DNA from: Schistosoma haematobium
Lineage: Eukaryota; Platyhelminthes; Trematoda; Strigeidida; Schistosomatidae
DNA length: 64,000 bases
Reading direction: 5' to 3'
Assembly (NCBI RefSeq): GCF_000699445.3
Contig: NC_067200.1
Location: forward strand, 3,922,950-3,986,949
Every line of letters starts with the position of its first letter. Position 1 is the first letter of the stretch. The notes beneath the pieces are model-generated. The model was not told the DNA's origin and did not search any database. It saw only the letters and a program-made list of their open reading frames with translations. A program made the translations under genes and the position numbers. Shown here in pieces: positions 35,878 through 48,400 of the stretch.

Positions 35878-36440
35878 AGAAGGATCTTCATTCAGAAGAA
35901 TTATGACACTTCATAGTGAAAGCCGAGATTCTTTGGAGGTCACGAGGCCTGTTCCTCTTCTAACAACAAGGGTGACAATAATTATTGGTACATGGAACAT
36001 CCGAACAGTGTGAGAGACCACGAGGACCAATCAAATAGGTACGAAATTGAGGAAATCAGTGAAAGCCAGTAGACTCAAGCTGGACAGAAAAGGAGAGATT
36101 CAGGAGAGATGCTGATGTAATCCGATCATGAAGAGGAAAATGTTCCGCATGCTCTGGAAGTTGCTCTGATGCTGTCCAAAAATGCACGTAAAACACTTAT
36201 AGAATGGGGATATCATGGACCCAGGATCAACAAAGCATCATTCAAAACAAAGAAGGAGGTAATCACAATGAATGTTGTCCAATGTTATGTATCCGCCATT
36301 GATAGCAATGATGACGATAAGGATCAGTTATACGAGAGGCTGCAATCGATCGTAGTGAAATGCTCAGGAAAGGACATGACCATACTGATGGGAAAACAAA
36401 ACGCCAAAATCAGTAGACAAGCTAGAGGTGTTATCAAATC
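35878..36440 (+). mobile_element. RTE LINE 5' and endonuclease fragment
   Basis: It starts with leader sequence of the 58.2-61.3 kb LINE (TCATTCAGAAGAATTATGAC, GTCACGAGGCCTGTTCC) and encodes IIGTWNIRTV, LMLSKNARKTLIEWGYHGPR, FKTKKEVITMNVVQCYVSA, and KDMTILMGKQNAKI. The GDFNAK motif has decayed to GKQNAK and stops are present, so it is a dead fragment. Confidence 0.8.
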
Positions 36441-37432
36441 CTAGTGCTTATGAAGATATATTTGGCTCACTTGTTATATAAATTAAACTCATAGAACTCT
36501 CTTATATATAACTCAGGGTTAAGGATCGCCATTGTAGTGACCTGCTTTTATCAAGAGAATGCGATTGGTGTGATGGAAACAATTATTATCATAACCAATT
36601 GTACCAGGGATTGTTTTACCGCACTTATTTGTTTAACCGTACCAAAATACATACATTCTTCCGTTGCTTGTGACCTTGCACGAATTCGGTTACGCTCAGT
36701 AACCACACTTATAACCTGGCACGATCTCGGTATTCTTTCGATACCACGTGATCGCCCACAAATACATCTCGACTACAGCCATCGACTGCTTTCTGATATT
36801 TGGCCTACGGGGGATCTTATCGATTAACTGGCACGTAGTCTTCCTGCAGTGGTAGTCATAGTCAACCACGACTCGACGCATCACCACATCATTATAACAT
36901 TGCTCTTTAAATATTCAGCTAAATATTATCAACAAATATTCTGAAGAACATCTAGTCGACATTCCATCATTATTGGATCACTAAATTATTTAATATACAT
37001 CAGATAAACCATTTTGAGATTGAAATCATACAAAAAGCATTAGCTTAACCATGTGTTATGTTTATTTTTTAAATATTTGAGTTTAATATGACAAAAGTGT
37101 ATTGTAATTCAGTTGTTCGTTCTGAATTACAATGACAAACTTCTACATCAAGTAGTATTTAGAATTATACTACTTAATCTTAATCAGTAGTTTGAGTTTC
37201 ATGCAACAAATTTAATGTTTTGACTGTACTACAGTCTTTCTAACAGATAATTTGGTTCACACTATTTGTCTTTTATTTTGGCACATTAGTTCGTTCCCAC
37301 ATATTAAACAATATTTGTTCATCTTTTAAACGTTTATTCACCTTTATTTACTTTGGGTTTCTCTTATTTTGAATAGGCTTCCTATATCCTGTTTATCGAA
37401 CGTTAATTATTTTTGTGAATGACATTTAATTC
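36441..37432. other. Unassigned stretch
   Basis: 36500-36890 is GC-richer than average and has a 96-codon plus-strand open frame (36537-36827) without a recognised domain; it may be an LTR or old repeat. The remainder is AT-rich and empty. Confidence 0.3.
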
Positions 37433-37676
37433 CTAGTATTTATTTATTTATTTGGACACATGAATATTGGTACAGGAGAGCGCCAATAAATATGCGCCAT
37501 ACAAAACAATGAAAATTCGAGAGGAATACAAAGAAAGAAAGAAAAAGCTAAGGAGCGCAACAAAAAATAGAGAGAACAATAACGAAGAGAATGGTGTAAG
37601 GTAATGTGCTAGTAATCAGGGAACGCAAAGGTACAATCAGAAGAAATCTTTCAGGTAAGGGAGACAGAACCACTTT

Positions 37677-40600
37677 TTATGAAGAAAGTAAAAGAAGGTT
37701 ACAGCAGGATCGCCACTGGCTTCTATTCTGAGCCATATCTGATAACGTCTCTAGCCACTGTGTAGCACCATCTCTCAGACCCCAACCAGGGAGTCGTGAA
37801 GGACCAACAGAAGCCAGTCCTTTGCAGCTTTCTTTCATCCCACGACACCATGTCATGCACTGACCACCTCTCCGCTTCTTCCAACCAGTCCCAGAGTCGG
37901 CAAATAATGCACGACGTGGAATTCTCTGGGACGACATTCGGAGAACATGTCCAAGCCACCGAAGTCGGTGTTTCAAGATGGTGACACCAATTGAATTATC
38001 ATCTCTGTGCCCGAACACACGATGCCGAACCTCTGCATTACTGACATGGTGTTGCCACTGGATGTCAGCAATCCTTCGGAGACAGAGATGATCAAACACA
38101 GGGAGTTGTGTAACATCATCAACTCGGAGAGGCCAGGTTTCACAAGCATAGAGCATAACTGCTCTCACCGACGCGTTGTAGATCCGACATTTTACAGCCA
38201 GACTAACATCACGAAGGCACCAAAGGTGGCCCAGACTGGCATACGCCGCTCTGGCTTTCACTATACGTGCATTGATCTCATCATTCACACCCCCACCAGC
38301 ACTTATACAGCTACCCAGATACACGAACTTCTCGACTACTTCTATCTGCTCATCATCCAGAGTGAGTACAGGATTGGAATCCTGCCAGTCTTGTAGAAGT
38401 ACTTTGCACTTCGAAGGTGCAAAGCACATACCATACCTACGGACACTGATTGCAAACTGATTAAGTGAGGATTGCATGGCTTGGGCATTATCGCGCAATA
38501 AGACAATATCGTCCGCATACTCAAGGTCGAGAAGTCTTTCTCTAGGCAACAGATCCACACCACCATTACTTACATTCATCAGAGCTGTTTCCAGAATGTC
38601 ATCGATGGCAAAGTTGAAGAGGAATGGTGAGATTGGGCAACCCTGCCTAACCCCACTACTCGAATGGAACAATGGATAAAGGTGGTTATATGCCCTCACT
38701 CTGCCTGACGTGTTTTTATATAGGGCTTTTAGGATGTTAATAAACTTCTCAGGCACACCCTTCTTCAATAGACAATCCCAGAGAACAGTCCTGTCCAACG
38801 AATCGAAGGCAGCCCTGATGTCAAGAAACACTACGATTGTTGGCCTTTGAAAAGTATGGCGGTGTTCTAACATTTGGCGGAGGGTGAAGATATGATCAGT
38901 ACATCCTCGACCAGAACGAAACGCAGCCTGCTCCTCGCGAGTCAATCTTTCTCGGGTTTTGAACAACCTACGAAGTATGACGGATGCCAATAGCTTGGAC
39001 GCAATCGGAAGTAGACTTATCCCCCGATAGTTGTTACAGGAACGAAGTGAACCCTTTTTAAAGATAGGGACAACTATCGACTCATTCCATGACGTTGGTA
39101 CACTCTCTAGTTCCCAAACCTTTGTAAACAACGTCGTCAATTCCTTAGTCAGAAAGTCACCACCATCTTTAAAAAGAGCCGGAGGTAAGTCATCTGGGCC
39201 AGGTGATTTGTAACGCTTCAAGAGTTGGAGTTCCTTGCGGACTTCCTCCTCGTTTGGTGGATCAGTCGTCACCGGCCATGGAGGGCAGGACAGTCTGACT
39301 GATGTTGCCGGAGCAGCAGGCCAGTTGAACTGCCCTTCGAAAAATTCTGCCCACCGTCCAAGACGTCGATGGATGTTAGTGATTGGCATCCTATCATCCT
39401 CGCAGATTGTTTCACTCACACCAGACTTCTTGCTACCAGTGGCTCGGATGAGCTGGAAGAGCTTCCGGTAGTTACCAGATGCAGCTGCTGCTTCCAGCTC
39501 ATTAGCACGCTTCGACCACCAGGCTTCTCGGTCCTTACGCAAGCTTTGCCCGATTTCATTACGTAACATCCTTCGTTTATGGTCAAACTCACGGTCACCC
39601 GGAGTAGACCGATAGGCTTCAATGAGTTGTAAGGAACCAGAAGAAACCCAGTGCTTATAAGCGGGACGTTTCGCGAACCCACAACTGACTGTTCCCGCCA
39701 TTTTCATGGCGTCATGAAATTCCAACCAATGCTCATCTATACTTTTCGGTGGAGTGGTAGCTAGCCTAGAGGATAGCTCGGTTCGATACTTATTTGCAAC
39801 AGAAGTTGCAACCAGCTTGCTAACATCAATCTTTTGGTGGTGGTCACTTCGTTGGCCACTGAAAAGTAAGGCAAGATTGGCGCAGACCAAGGCATGGTCA
39901 GAGTCCAGATAGGTACTCCAGAAGGAGCGGCAGTCTTTTACACAACCACGCCAGCGGTAGCTGATCGCGATGTGATCAATCTGAGTCCAGGCTTGGGATG
40001 CAGAGGGAGGACGCCAGGTGGCACATCGGCGATGACTGTGCCAAAAGTTAGTGCTAGCCAGAAACAGGTTGTGGTCTGTGCACAGTTGCAGTAGACGGTC
40101 CCCGTTATCTGACCTGCGACCAACGAGTCCCCATCGGCCACCTAAACGACTCTCTTCTGTGCCTAGACGCCCGACCTGAGCATTCAAGTCTCCGGCTTGT
40201 ACTACAATATCTGTCGAACGCACTCTCTGGAGAAGAACAGATAATTGGTGGTAAAACTCATCCTTGATTGCATCCGGGCTGCAATCTGTCGGAACATAGG
40301 CGGAGATGACGAAAAGACATCGTTTCTCACGCCGATTTCTTCTCACTTTGATGGAACTTTCTAATCTAACAGCACATAACTGACTGTTAATGTGGATCCA
40401 ATCGACTAGTGCTGCCTCAGCTCTAGCGCTTAGTGCGACACCAACGCCTGCAAGACCAGACGAAGATGCCACAGGGTCCCCGGATAAGCGCACGTAAAAC
40501 AAGCTTTTTGAAGTGACAGATGTAGAGCGAATTTGTAGTACTTCGCTAGATTCTTGAATACGGGTCTCGGATGGACAACAAACATCAATATTAAGACTTT

Positions 40601-40727
40601 CCAAAGACATAGCCAGCCCTATCTGTTGACCAACCTGCATAAGTGTGCGAACGTTGAAGGCAGCCAGTTTGAATGGCGCACGTGGTTTCAGAAAAATTGC
40701 TTCAGTACTCATATTCGATGGTAACAT
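37677..40727 (-). CDS. LINE endonuclease/reverse transcriptase, uninterrupted
   Basis: The frame is open without any stop. I place the start at the Met at 40727 (MLPSNMSTEA); a Met at 40919 exists but would add a tract encoded by an ATT microsatellite (mostly Leu). From 40727 the protein is 1016 residues, normal for RTE-type proteins. The endonuclease domain shows FNVRTLMQ, SETRIQ, AGDLNAQVG and the terminal DSDHALV (SDH histidine). The reverse transcriptase shows the finger motif KGSLRSCNNYRGISLL, FLDIRAAFDS, GVRQGCPISP and the catalytic YADDIVLL. The C-terminus has LRWLGHVLRM and KKRRGGQCMTW. All catalytic residues that I can check are present, so the copy is young and potentially capable of target-primed reverse transcription in the nucleus. 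A nearby family member at 43.6 kb is dead. Confidence 0.9.
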   Translation of the reverse strand: MLPSNMSTEAIFLKPRAPFKLAAFNVRTLMQVGQQIGLAMSLESLNIDVCCPSETRIQESSEVLQIRSTSVTSKSLFYVRLSGDPVASSSGLAGVGVALSARAEAALVDWIHINSQLCAVRLESSIKVRRNRREKRCLFVISAYVPTDCSPDAIKDEFYHQLSVLLQRVRSTDIVVQAGDLNAQVGRLGTEESRLGGRWGLVGRRSDNGDRLLQLCTDHNLFLASTNFWHSHRRCATWRPPSASQAWTQIDHIAISYRWRGCVKDCRSFWSTYLDSDHALVCANLALLFSGQRSDHHQKIDVSKLVATSVANKYRTELSSRLATTPPKSIDEHWLEFHDAMKMAGTVSCGFAKRPAYKHWVSSGSLQLIEAYRSTPGDREFDHKRRMLRNEIGQSLRKDREAWWSKRANELEAAAASGNYRKLFQLIRATGSKKSGVSETICEDDRMPITNIHRRLGRWAEFFEGQFNWPAAPATSVRLSCPPWPVTTDPPNEEEVRKELQLLKRYKSPGPDDLPPALFKDGGDFLTKELTTLFTKVWELESVPTSWNESIVVPIFKKGSLRSCNNYRGISLLPIASKLLASVILRRLFKTRERLTREEQAAFRSGRGCTDHIFTLRQMLEHRHTFQRPTIVVFLDIRAAFDSLDRTVLWDCLLKKGVPEKFINILKALYKNTSGRVRAYNHLYPLFHSSSGVRQGCPISPFLFNFAIDDILETALMNVSNGGVDLLPRERLLDLEYADDIVLLRDNAQAMQSSLNQFAISVRRYGMCFAPSKCKVLLQDWQDSNPVLTLDDEQIEVVEKFVYLGSCISAGGGVNDEINARIVKARAAYASLGHLWCLRDVSLAVKCRIYNASVRAVMLYACETWPLRVDDVTQLPVFDHLCLRRIADIQWQHHVSNAEVRHRVFGHRDDNSIGVTILKHRLRWLGHVLRMSSQRIPRRALFADSGTGWKKRRGGQCMTWCRGMKESCKGLASVGPSRLPGWGLRDGATQWLETLSDMAQNRSQWRSCCNLLLLSS

Positions 40728-40830
40728 ACAACTTTCAACCGGACAGTGACTCGAGAACGTTTGGATACAGTCGGATTTCCACCAAAGCCGAGCCGCTGTA
40801 TAAGTATGAAAGAGGGTGAATAATGTGGGA

Positions 40831-40831
<1 letters not shown>

Positions 40832-40877
<46 letters not shown>

Positions 40878-40940
40878 CAATAGTAGTAGTAATAATAATA
40901 ATAGTATTAATAATGACAATAATTGTAATAATAATAATCT
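40832..40940. repeat. AAT/ATT microsatellite in LINE leader
   Basis: An AAT run with interruptions (GACAAT, AGTAGT). On the minus strand it lies just upstream of the LINE protein and is open in the same frame, coding for Leu. The short derivative copies show no such run, so it probably expanded in this copy. Confidence 0.85.
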
Positions 40941-41599
40941 GAATCAATTGTTTGTTTTTTTTTTCAAAGCGAGAAAGGTAATTTCCATAGGCATAAAGAG
41001 TTCATCAATTTGTGTGTGGGCTGTGATACTGCCCGGGTGCCCAAACCGAAGCAGGTGGTTATCTTAGGGGCCACTCCCCGAGCCTTTGACCTAAAGGTCT
41101 AACCCACAAGGCAGTGGAGCATCGTAAGGAGATGCAGTCCCATGGTAGCCGGTGACCAACGGTTGGTTCATACGCCATTTGTTCCCGCAGGATACTGGAG
41201 CCCATGTGCACCATTGATTTGGAATCCGGTTAAAGCGCCGGACATTCGCTTTTCGTCCTCTCATTTTCGTAAACAACACCCCCGCCACGAGAAGGCAATG
41301 AGTAGGACTTCCCTGGCAGAGGCTGTATACGCGTGACCGTGTGAGAGTATTTCGAGAGGGAGAGCGGACTCTCCCCACTCTCGGCCGTAACAGGGCATTC
41401 GGGGGCTAGTAACTTGACTGTGTTCTCCCCTTCTACATTACTCTTTTAAAAGCATGAATAGTTTACTTTATTTTCTGACTGTTTCAACTGTGAAATAACC
41501 TATTTAGCACTTAACAACCGAAAAATATTTGGACGTTTAGCACTTATAGTTTCTTGTACTTTGGTTTCAGGATTTTACACGAAACTACAACCATCATCA

Positions 41600-41975
41600 A
41601 GAAGGTTGAAGTATTTATAAATTGTAGTCTACGCAAGATACCCAACATCCATTGGCCGGATATCATCAGCAATAGACTTCTGTAGGAGAGAACAAGCGAA
41701 ATTCCAGCTAAAGAAGAAATCAGGAAAAGACGTTGGGAATGGATAGGACAAACATTACGGAAATCAACAAACTGAATCAGGAGACAAGTGCCAACTTAGA
41801 ATCCTGAACGGAAACGGAAAAGAGGAAGGCCAAAGAAGACACTACATCGGGAAATAGAAGCAGATATGAAAAGGATGAATAATAATTATAAAGGATTGTC
41901 AAGGACAGGGTTGGATGGAGAATGCTGATGGGCTGTCTATGCTCTTTCACGAGGAGTAACAGGCGTAAGTAAGTA
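41600..41975 (+). mobile_element. RTE LINE 3' fragment with GTAA tail
   Basis: Decayed C-terminal region of the 58.2-61.2 kb family (GAGAGAACAAGCGAAATTCC, GGAATGGATAGGACAAACAT, GGGTTGGATGGAGAATGCTG) ending AACAGGCGTAAGTAAGTAA. It lies just upstream of the intact minus-strand LINE, in the opposite orientation. Confidence 0.75.
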
Positions 41976-43404
41976 ATTGTACACGAAGCACAATCAATTG
42001 TACAGCATCCTAAAGTTAATTTTGGAGGAGTACAAAGTGAACGAAGAGGAACTCTTTAGCACCATCCATTCTTTAATTGATTAACATTTTAGTATTTATG
42101 TCACTCATCATTATTTTCAGTAGTCTGTACTATGAATCAAACATACTGTGGTTCTTGTTTTCTATGAAACGTGTATGCCATAATGAAGGTTTGTGAAATT
42201 GTAGTAACTTATGGGTTGAATTCGTGAGTCGATTTAAGATAATATCTCTATATAAATGTGTCATTTGTTTGATTCAAAATTAGTTCTTAGCTAATAACCT
42301 ATAAATATTATTTCAAGTAAACCTTACAAATGAAAACTTAACTTCTACTATTCTTTGTAGGGGAACACAATAAGCAACCATTCAATTTATACTTGAACAA
42401 AAACTAAACAAAGAAATTCTTTGTTGGAATGATCCAGAAAATTTCTCTAATAAAGCCAAAAAGGGTCTGAAAACGCTGAGAAATATCTTATCTTGTCAAC
42501 ATTCACTAGACGTTTTGCCAGAAACATCTACAAAGTAAAAAGTCACATTTCAGTGAAATATCACTGAACCCTGGCCAAATCATTCGGCAGTTGGGTCATT
42601 GAATGCCGAATGAATCATCGATCCCCGTCAAAGTCAAGGATAACCAACGCGCGTCAGTTAATCGTATACCATAGACTGGTTCATGCGGTGGTGGTCCTAC
42701 TATCTTCTCTGTACTCATTCCTACTAATATATTTCCATAATAACGTCCTTTGTGTTATACATTCTTCAAAGGAGCCATAATACCTTGATACGTCGAAGGG
42801 GTAATTCATGATAGATGCTCACCACGAGGTGTGACTTCGAAGTTAGCTAGTTTGTCACACCATTCCCGTCTAACTCGAGTAGGCCTTCAATCACTCGACA
42901 TAGATAATCTACATTGGCAATCAACAGATATTTACCTACCTACTATGTTTAGTAGCGTTCCAGAATTTTCGAGAAACTCGAGGTCATTTAAAATACTGTA
43001 AAAACCCTAGATTTTCTCTACATGATTGAATCTTTCCCACCTTTTCTCTCGTGTTCAAATTGCTGTGTAGATTTATGCTGAGGGTTACTAGAAAAGCTTA
43101 GGAAATTGTATCTACCGTTCATTTCGAAGACTTGTCATCCACAAAGCGATTCATTAAAACTATTAAAAAATCATTGAACATAATTTTAATTAAAACAATG
43201 TCCAATTGACAAACATATGTGAATGTTTTCTACTACACCATCAAGTAATAACTAAAAATTAAAAAAAAAGATGTATAGTTGGGTACAAAGTTGATCAATT
43301 ACATTCAATCAATATTAGATCTGTAAACAATAAATCACTTCTCATTTCTAAACGGTATCAATTTACGATAAATTATCCCAGTCAATCAGTAAATTAGGTA
43401 CAAC
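41976..43404. other. Unassigned stretch
   Basis: 42540-42960 is GC-richer and may be old repeat. No gene or RNA is recognised. Confidence 0.3.
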
Positions 43405-43450
43405 GTAAGACCAGGCACATATATGCATCGGTTCAAGTTGTCACACTTCA
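43405..43450 (-). repeat. Dispersed TGAC-type repeat, minus orientation
   Basis: Complement of the GATGCATATATGTGCCTGGTC module seen at 10.26 and 61.49 kb. The TGAC run itself is absent here. Confidence 0.5.
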
Positions 43451-43619
43451 TTAGTACACTCAGATGAACACTGAATCCATAGAATTAGTTAAGTCAACGA
43501 TGGTAAATATAAAAAATGTGTGTAGAAGGATATGATTCAGGGAGAAACAAGTGGTTCGTAGAAATAAAAGTATAAAGCAATTTAAAACTCACGGTGTAAG
43601 GGAAGACAAAGAGTATATA

Positions 43620-44640
43620 CACCTACCATGTCACGCGGACCCCGGCCAAGTAGTTTGTATCTACCAACATGGCTCAGACCATAAATTAGTGACTTGACAG
43701 ACTGGTACCATGTCTTGGTTTGACCACCCATAACTTTCTTCCAACCATCTCAAACACTAGTCAGCATTGCGCGTCATCGTAATCGGTATTCAGGCATACG
43801 TAACACGTGTCCCAACCATTTCAGTAAATGAAAATTTAAAACCTCATCAAATGATTTACCACCATTCCCTAATCTTTTGCGTCTAGCCTCACTGTAACTA
43901 ACGCGGTGATCCTAGAAGATGTGAGCAATATTTCTAGGACATCTGTGGTCAAATACTAGTAGCTTACTAGTATCTTCGACTCATAATGGTCACGTTTCAT
44001 AGCCGTACAGTAGAACATAACGGACAGCAGAGCAGTATAATCGTCCCGTAATTGATAGACAAATATCTCGCATTCTCTATAAGTGACGTAAGCTAATAAA
44101 AGCCAAACAAGGTTTTTGAATCCGTCAGACACCAACCTATTACGCCTGACCAGACTTCCGAGATAAGTGAAGTTGTCAGTGAGTTCGACTACCTTACTCC
44201 CTATTCTTAGTTCAGGTGTTGAGGCAGTCAACAGCTTGCAATTAGAGGGGAAGAAACGCATCCCAAACATTCTGGTATCGTTGCTCAGTGTTACTAATAG
44301 TAACTGCATTTTATCAGCGTCCTCATCAAACAAAACTGTGTCATCCACACATTCTAAGTGGACCTCCTGGAGGGAGATTGATTCCCGAAAATTCATTCGA
44401 CGGGATCGTTATTTCCATCGATAGGTCTATGATGAAATTATACAGAAATGGAGATGATGGACAGACTTGCAAGAAGCCGCATGAAGTTGCAGAATCAGAT
44501 GACAGTTTGACATAAGGTCTGACTTGACTGATAGCATTCTAAAAAAGAAACTTCACATGGTTTGCGTACTTCTGGGGTACACCTTTCAATGACAGACACT
44601 GCAGAAGAAAATCCAAGAAAAATAAAACAAGACAACCGAC
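43620..44640 (-). mobile_element. LINE RT and C-terminal fragment, dead (duplication copy 1)
   Basis: The minus strand encodes the RT palm with CVDDTVLF (YADD decayed to CVDD), MFGMRFFPSNCKLL, TYLGSLV and then, with stops, LLKWLGHVLRMPEYRL and KKVMGGQTKTW. It is related to the intact LINE at 37.7 kb but diverged. The longest open part is 43956-44396. The same fragment occurs at 53967-54790. Confidence 0.8.
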
Positions 44641-44774
44641 TAACGTGACTTTAACTGATTATCAATTTGTTTATGAATAGTTTGCAATATGTCATGTGAA
44701 ACTGAAATGTAAGAAAACAAATAAAATTTAACTGAAATCTAAATTCACAGGTATGAATAGTGAAATACTTGATA

Positions 44775-45115
44775 AGTTTTTGATTGAGATCATCAACCGA
44801 TTGATGTCAGACCACTAATGAAAACCTGGAAGCACTGGACAGCTGTTTCGTCCTACTGTGGGACTCCCCAGAAGTGCGCATCCACGATCCCGCTCGCACG
44901 CGAACACTCAACCTATTGAACTAATGAGCCGGCGTCTAATGGTGTTAATGTATAACCCCAACCAATCCACAAAATTGTGCGACCATCTTCCATTGTACTG
45001 AGGTAGACACCTGTTTCTACAGGACGAGGATTAACACCACTGGTCACGGCTTCTCACCGGAACTCCGAGAATTTTATCACGAAGCTAGTCACTAGTGAGC
45101 ACATGGTAGATTAAT
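44775..45115 (-). mobile_element. SINE family 1 (duplication copy 1)
   Basis: Full-length minus-strand copy from tail (GTTTTTGATTGAGATCATC) to head (CGAAGCTAGTCACTAGTGAG). The ribozyme core reads CTGGGGAG (A6 to G) and should be inactive. The B-box region is partly deleted. It was present before the segmental duplication because 54935-55268 has the same copy. Confidence 0.75.
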
Positions 45116-45445
45116 GAAAATCGAATAGTGAGTAGATCTATAATGTAAGTGATAATGTAATGTTTGAGAGAAATAATTCATATTCACAGTGTTTGTTGTT
45201 GCAATCAACAACTATGTCAGTGTCTGTTCCCGTTTGAATTGAACTTTGCAAATATCATACAAGTAACAAAAAGTTCAGTTCTAATGGTCTAGTCTAACAT
45301 GAATTGTATTCTCATGTTTCCATATCTTCATTTATCTTCATGTTCTAATTGACTAACTGACTGAACATTTCTCAATGTAGTGATAGTATGAATTCATATG
45401 ACTTGGTGAACTGAATGAGAAGTATTTGTCCATTATTTTAAAAAT

Positions 45446-48400
45446 CTACCTGAATAATTTCTTATCTGTCATAATCAATGTACATCCAGAGAAGAATTAC
45501 TATACTCACATAAATAAATGTTGCATACACGTATTTTCCCATATCGATGCCGTAGTAGACCATCCAGTCTACGGAATTTGTGCTGTAGTTGTTGATTATC
45601 TATGAACAATGAAATATACGAATGTGACTCATGTATTAGAATGTGTATGGATGACTTTGAAAGGTATATTCATTAAGAAAATTTACCTCGAATATTGTTA
45701 GAATCGGGTAACTGACAATTTTCATTTCTGTATTTATTCACCAATTCTGGATCGGTGTGAGAACGAAAAGACAAATGTTGCAGGAAATATTAGAATTATA
45801 TGGATTTATAATATTCGATTGTAGAATTGCTCAATCTATAAACGACAAGTTAACTAGCATCATCATCATCATTACTTGAAAAATGATTTTGAACGAATAG
45901 AAATGACTTAGTAGCCACTAGGTGAACAGTCTGAATAGATCCTTCGCAAATACATCATTCAAGTTTTATACACTTCGAATGAGCCCCATTAGTCACTTCC
46001 ATCTATCTACTGTAAGGGCAGCATATAACACAGGTCTCTTAGCTCGTAAAACGAGAGTAGCTCCAGGTTTGTGTTTTAGTAATGCCTTGGCTTTTGTACA
46101 TTCTCCCAATCCTTCTGTAAACACGTGGTATTGTCTTTGTAGCTTGGCATTTTTCTGATCGTGCTCTAAGGAGCTATGAGTTCTTATTCGGCTGCAGCTG
46201 TTATTAGTCGAATGCTCTGCTAGTTTTGGTGTCACTATAAGATCTAACCCCTACAGGTCGAATGCTGGATTCTTTGTAAGGTGTACTGTTGCATTCAATC
46301 TCACATCATCTTTAGAAACAGTACAAGATACCCCTCCAACAGTATTTAACTTCCCACCAGATGCATTGTGTTCTAGTTGTGTTGTTAGATAAACTGTGGG
46401 TCTCTCAATATTCCTCCAAGTTTCTGGGTTGACCAGAGTAATATCAGATACTGTATCGAGTTCAAGACGAGTACGTTGTTTATTAATATCCGAAGTTAGA
46501 TACTTTCTTTGGAGGTAAATTCGTAATCGGTTATGTGATGCCAAGATTTTGTTAGTTTCTGCTCCGGATCTGTACTTCTCGAAGCAAGGTTTCGAAGAAT
46601 GTCTCTTATGGGTTTTTTTCTGCACCTTGTGACGAGAATATAATTTATGAACGAACCAATCGGATATGAGATAAGGAATCACGAATTCATTCATACATTC
46701 GGCTAAATAGAGTTTTGGCATTATAGCTGATGTCAGTTTGTGATGAAAACCCTAAATCTAACTTTTCACCATAGTCGTTAACAGTAAAAGAGAATTCTAA
46801 CTGCTTTACAACCCTCAGTTAGTCCTAATTAGTAGATGCTCACTCTCAAGGTCACTTCAGCGTCGCTCAAATGTCGTCCATAAATTGTAGTCCTACCCCA
46901 CTTATTTCTTTATGACCCTTGAGATGACATTTAGTGCGACAATGTTCTCAGTATGGGCAGAACCTCTTACAATGTCAATCTCCATATTGCCAGCATGAAG
47001 GTGAGGGATGATTGTCTCTGTGCGATAATTTTCTTGAGCCGGAATCTTCCTTTTTGCTTACAACATGGACGTATGGCGGCCGGGTATTATTTTTAATCAT
47101 GATGTCGTATTACAAGTTAGTCAATCTCTGACACTCCTTCCCAATCTCCAAACTTTGGGGAAGTATTGGGGAATTTCCACAGGTCTGGGGAAAATTTGAG
47201 GAAATGGCATCAAAACCCCAAAATTTCGCCAAAGTTGGGAGCTCAAGGTGGTTCCTTCCTGTAGCGTTTAGTTCGGGGATTGTTCCATTTTACACAAAAT
47301 TCTGGTTCTATTATCAGCATCTTCGGGAGATTGGAGACCGTATACAAACACGAGACACTTAAACTGATCTGCTGTCACTGTTGATAGTTTAAACCGCTCA
47401 CACTCACTTTTTAGTAAATCTGCATGTTTTACCCAGTCATTATTACCGGCTTTTATTATCTTGAGGCACTGATAGCGGATAGTAAACTAAAATGACGTTT
47501 CAGTAAAGACTTCCGATAAGATATCAATTGTTGCATTAAAAGAAAAATCGGTGAGACTATAATTTATGGATGGCCTTTGAGCGACGCTAAAGAGACCTTG
47601 AGAATGTTAACCTACATACTACGGCTAAATGAGGGTTATAAACCAGCGTGAAGAGTTAGAAATAATATTTACAGTTTATGGTTAGTATTAGGAATCAGAT
47701 ATAGGGTTTTCATCACGAACTGGCATCGGCTATGATGCCGAGACTCTATATAGCCAAATGGATGGGTTAATTTCGCGTCAAAATCCAAAACGTCTTATCT
47801 CATATGTGATTGGTTCACCCATAAATTATAGTCTCGTCGAAAAATCTCATGGGTTATTTGGAACGATGCGATTACTCTAACATTCGTTTTCAACCATGCC
47901 AAGTATTCGTAGCACAGTCCTGATCTTGACTGCGTCACCAAGTTTTTGGAGGTTGACCTTGAACAAATATTCGTGCTTCTTGAACCAGAATTCAAAAGTA
48001 TTACTAGCCAAACCATCAAAATTAAATTCATGGATAGAATGAATGATGGAATCGGTGAATTTCATGAATAATCAGCAAGTCGTTTATGACTAAGATTCAT
48101 GTGTTGCGTCAGCATCTCCCGGACACTCACTTCGAACTGTTCGTACCGTTTTTCCTGGAGTTCAAGCATAGATTCTGAATGTTTAAGAGTAATTGACGCT
48201 ACTATTGGTACATCCCATCGCCAGTGTCAGGTTAGTTACTTGTTTAACACAGAACACAAAATACAACAACGGCACTCGAGCGTACAGAACCAACAGTTGC
48301 AAACCACAAAACGGAAGAAGACTACTGCAGTGCTTGTTGGGTAATAATCAAAATGAATAGGAAATCGTGAGTATTTATAGATATCAGCGTCTGTTATACC

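Larger units (their letters stand above)
37433..41411 (-). mobile_element. Full-length RTE-like LINE with intact ORF
   Basis: On the minus strand: a 5' leader (about 41400 to 40930), one long ORF, a 3' UTR, and an AAAT tandem repeat at about 37439-37455. CTAGTA occurs at both edges (37433-37438 and 41406-41411) and may be a short target-site duplication. The single-ORF plan, N-terminal endonuclease and tandem-repeat tail fit the RTE clade. Short derivatives of its two ends occur at 15.6 and 32.3 kb. Confidence 0.8.

Noticed and set aside
38007..38396. 129-codon and other plus-strand open frames across 37.7-40.1 kb
   Set aside because: They are antisense shadows of the long LINE protein on the minus strand.
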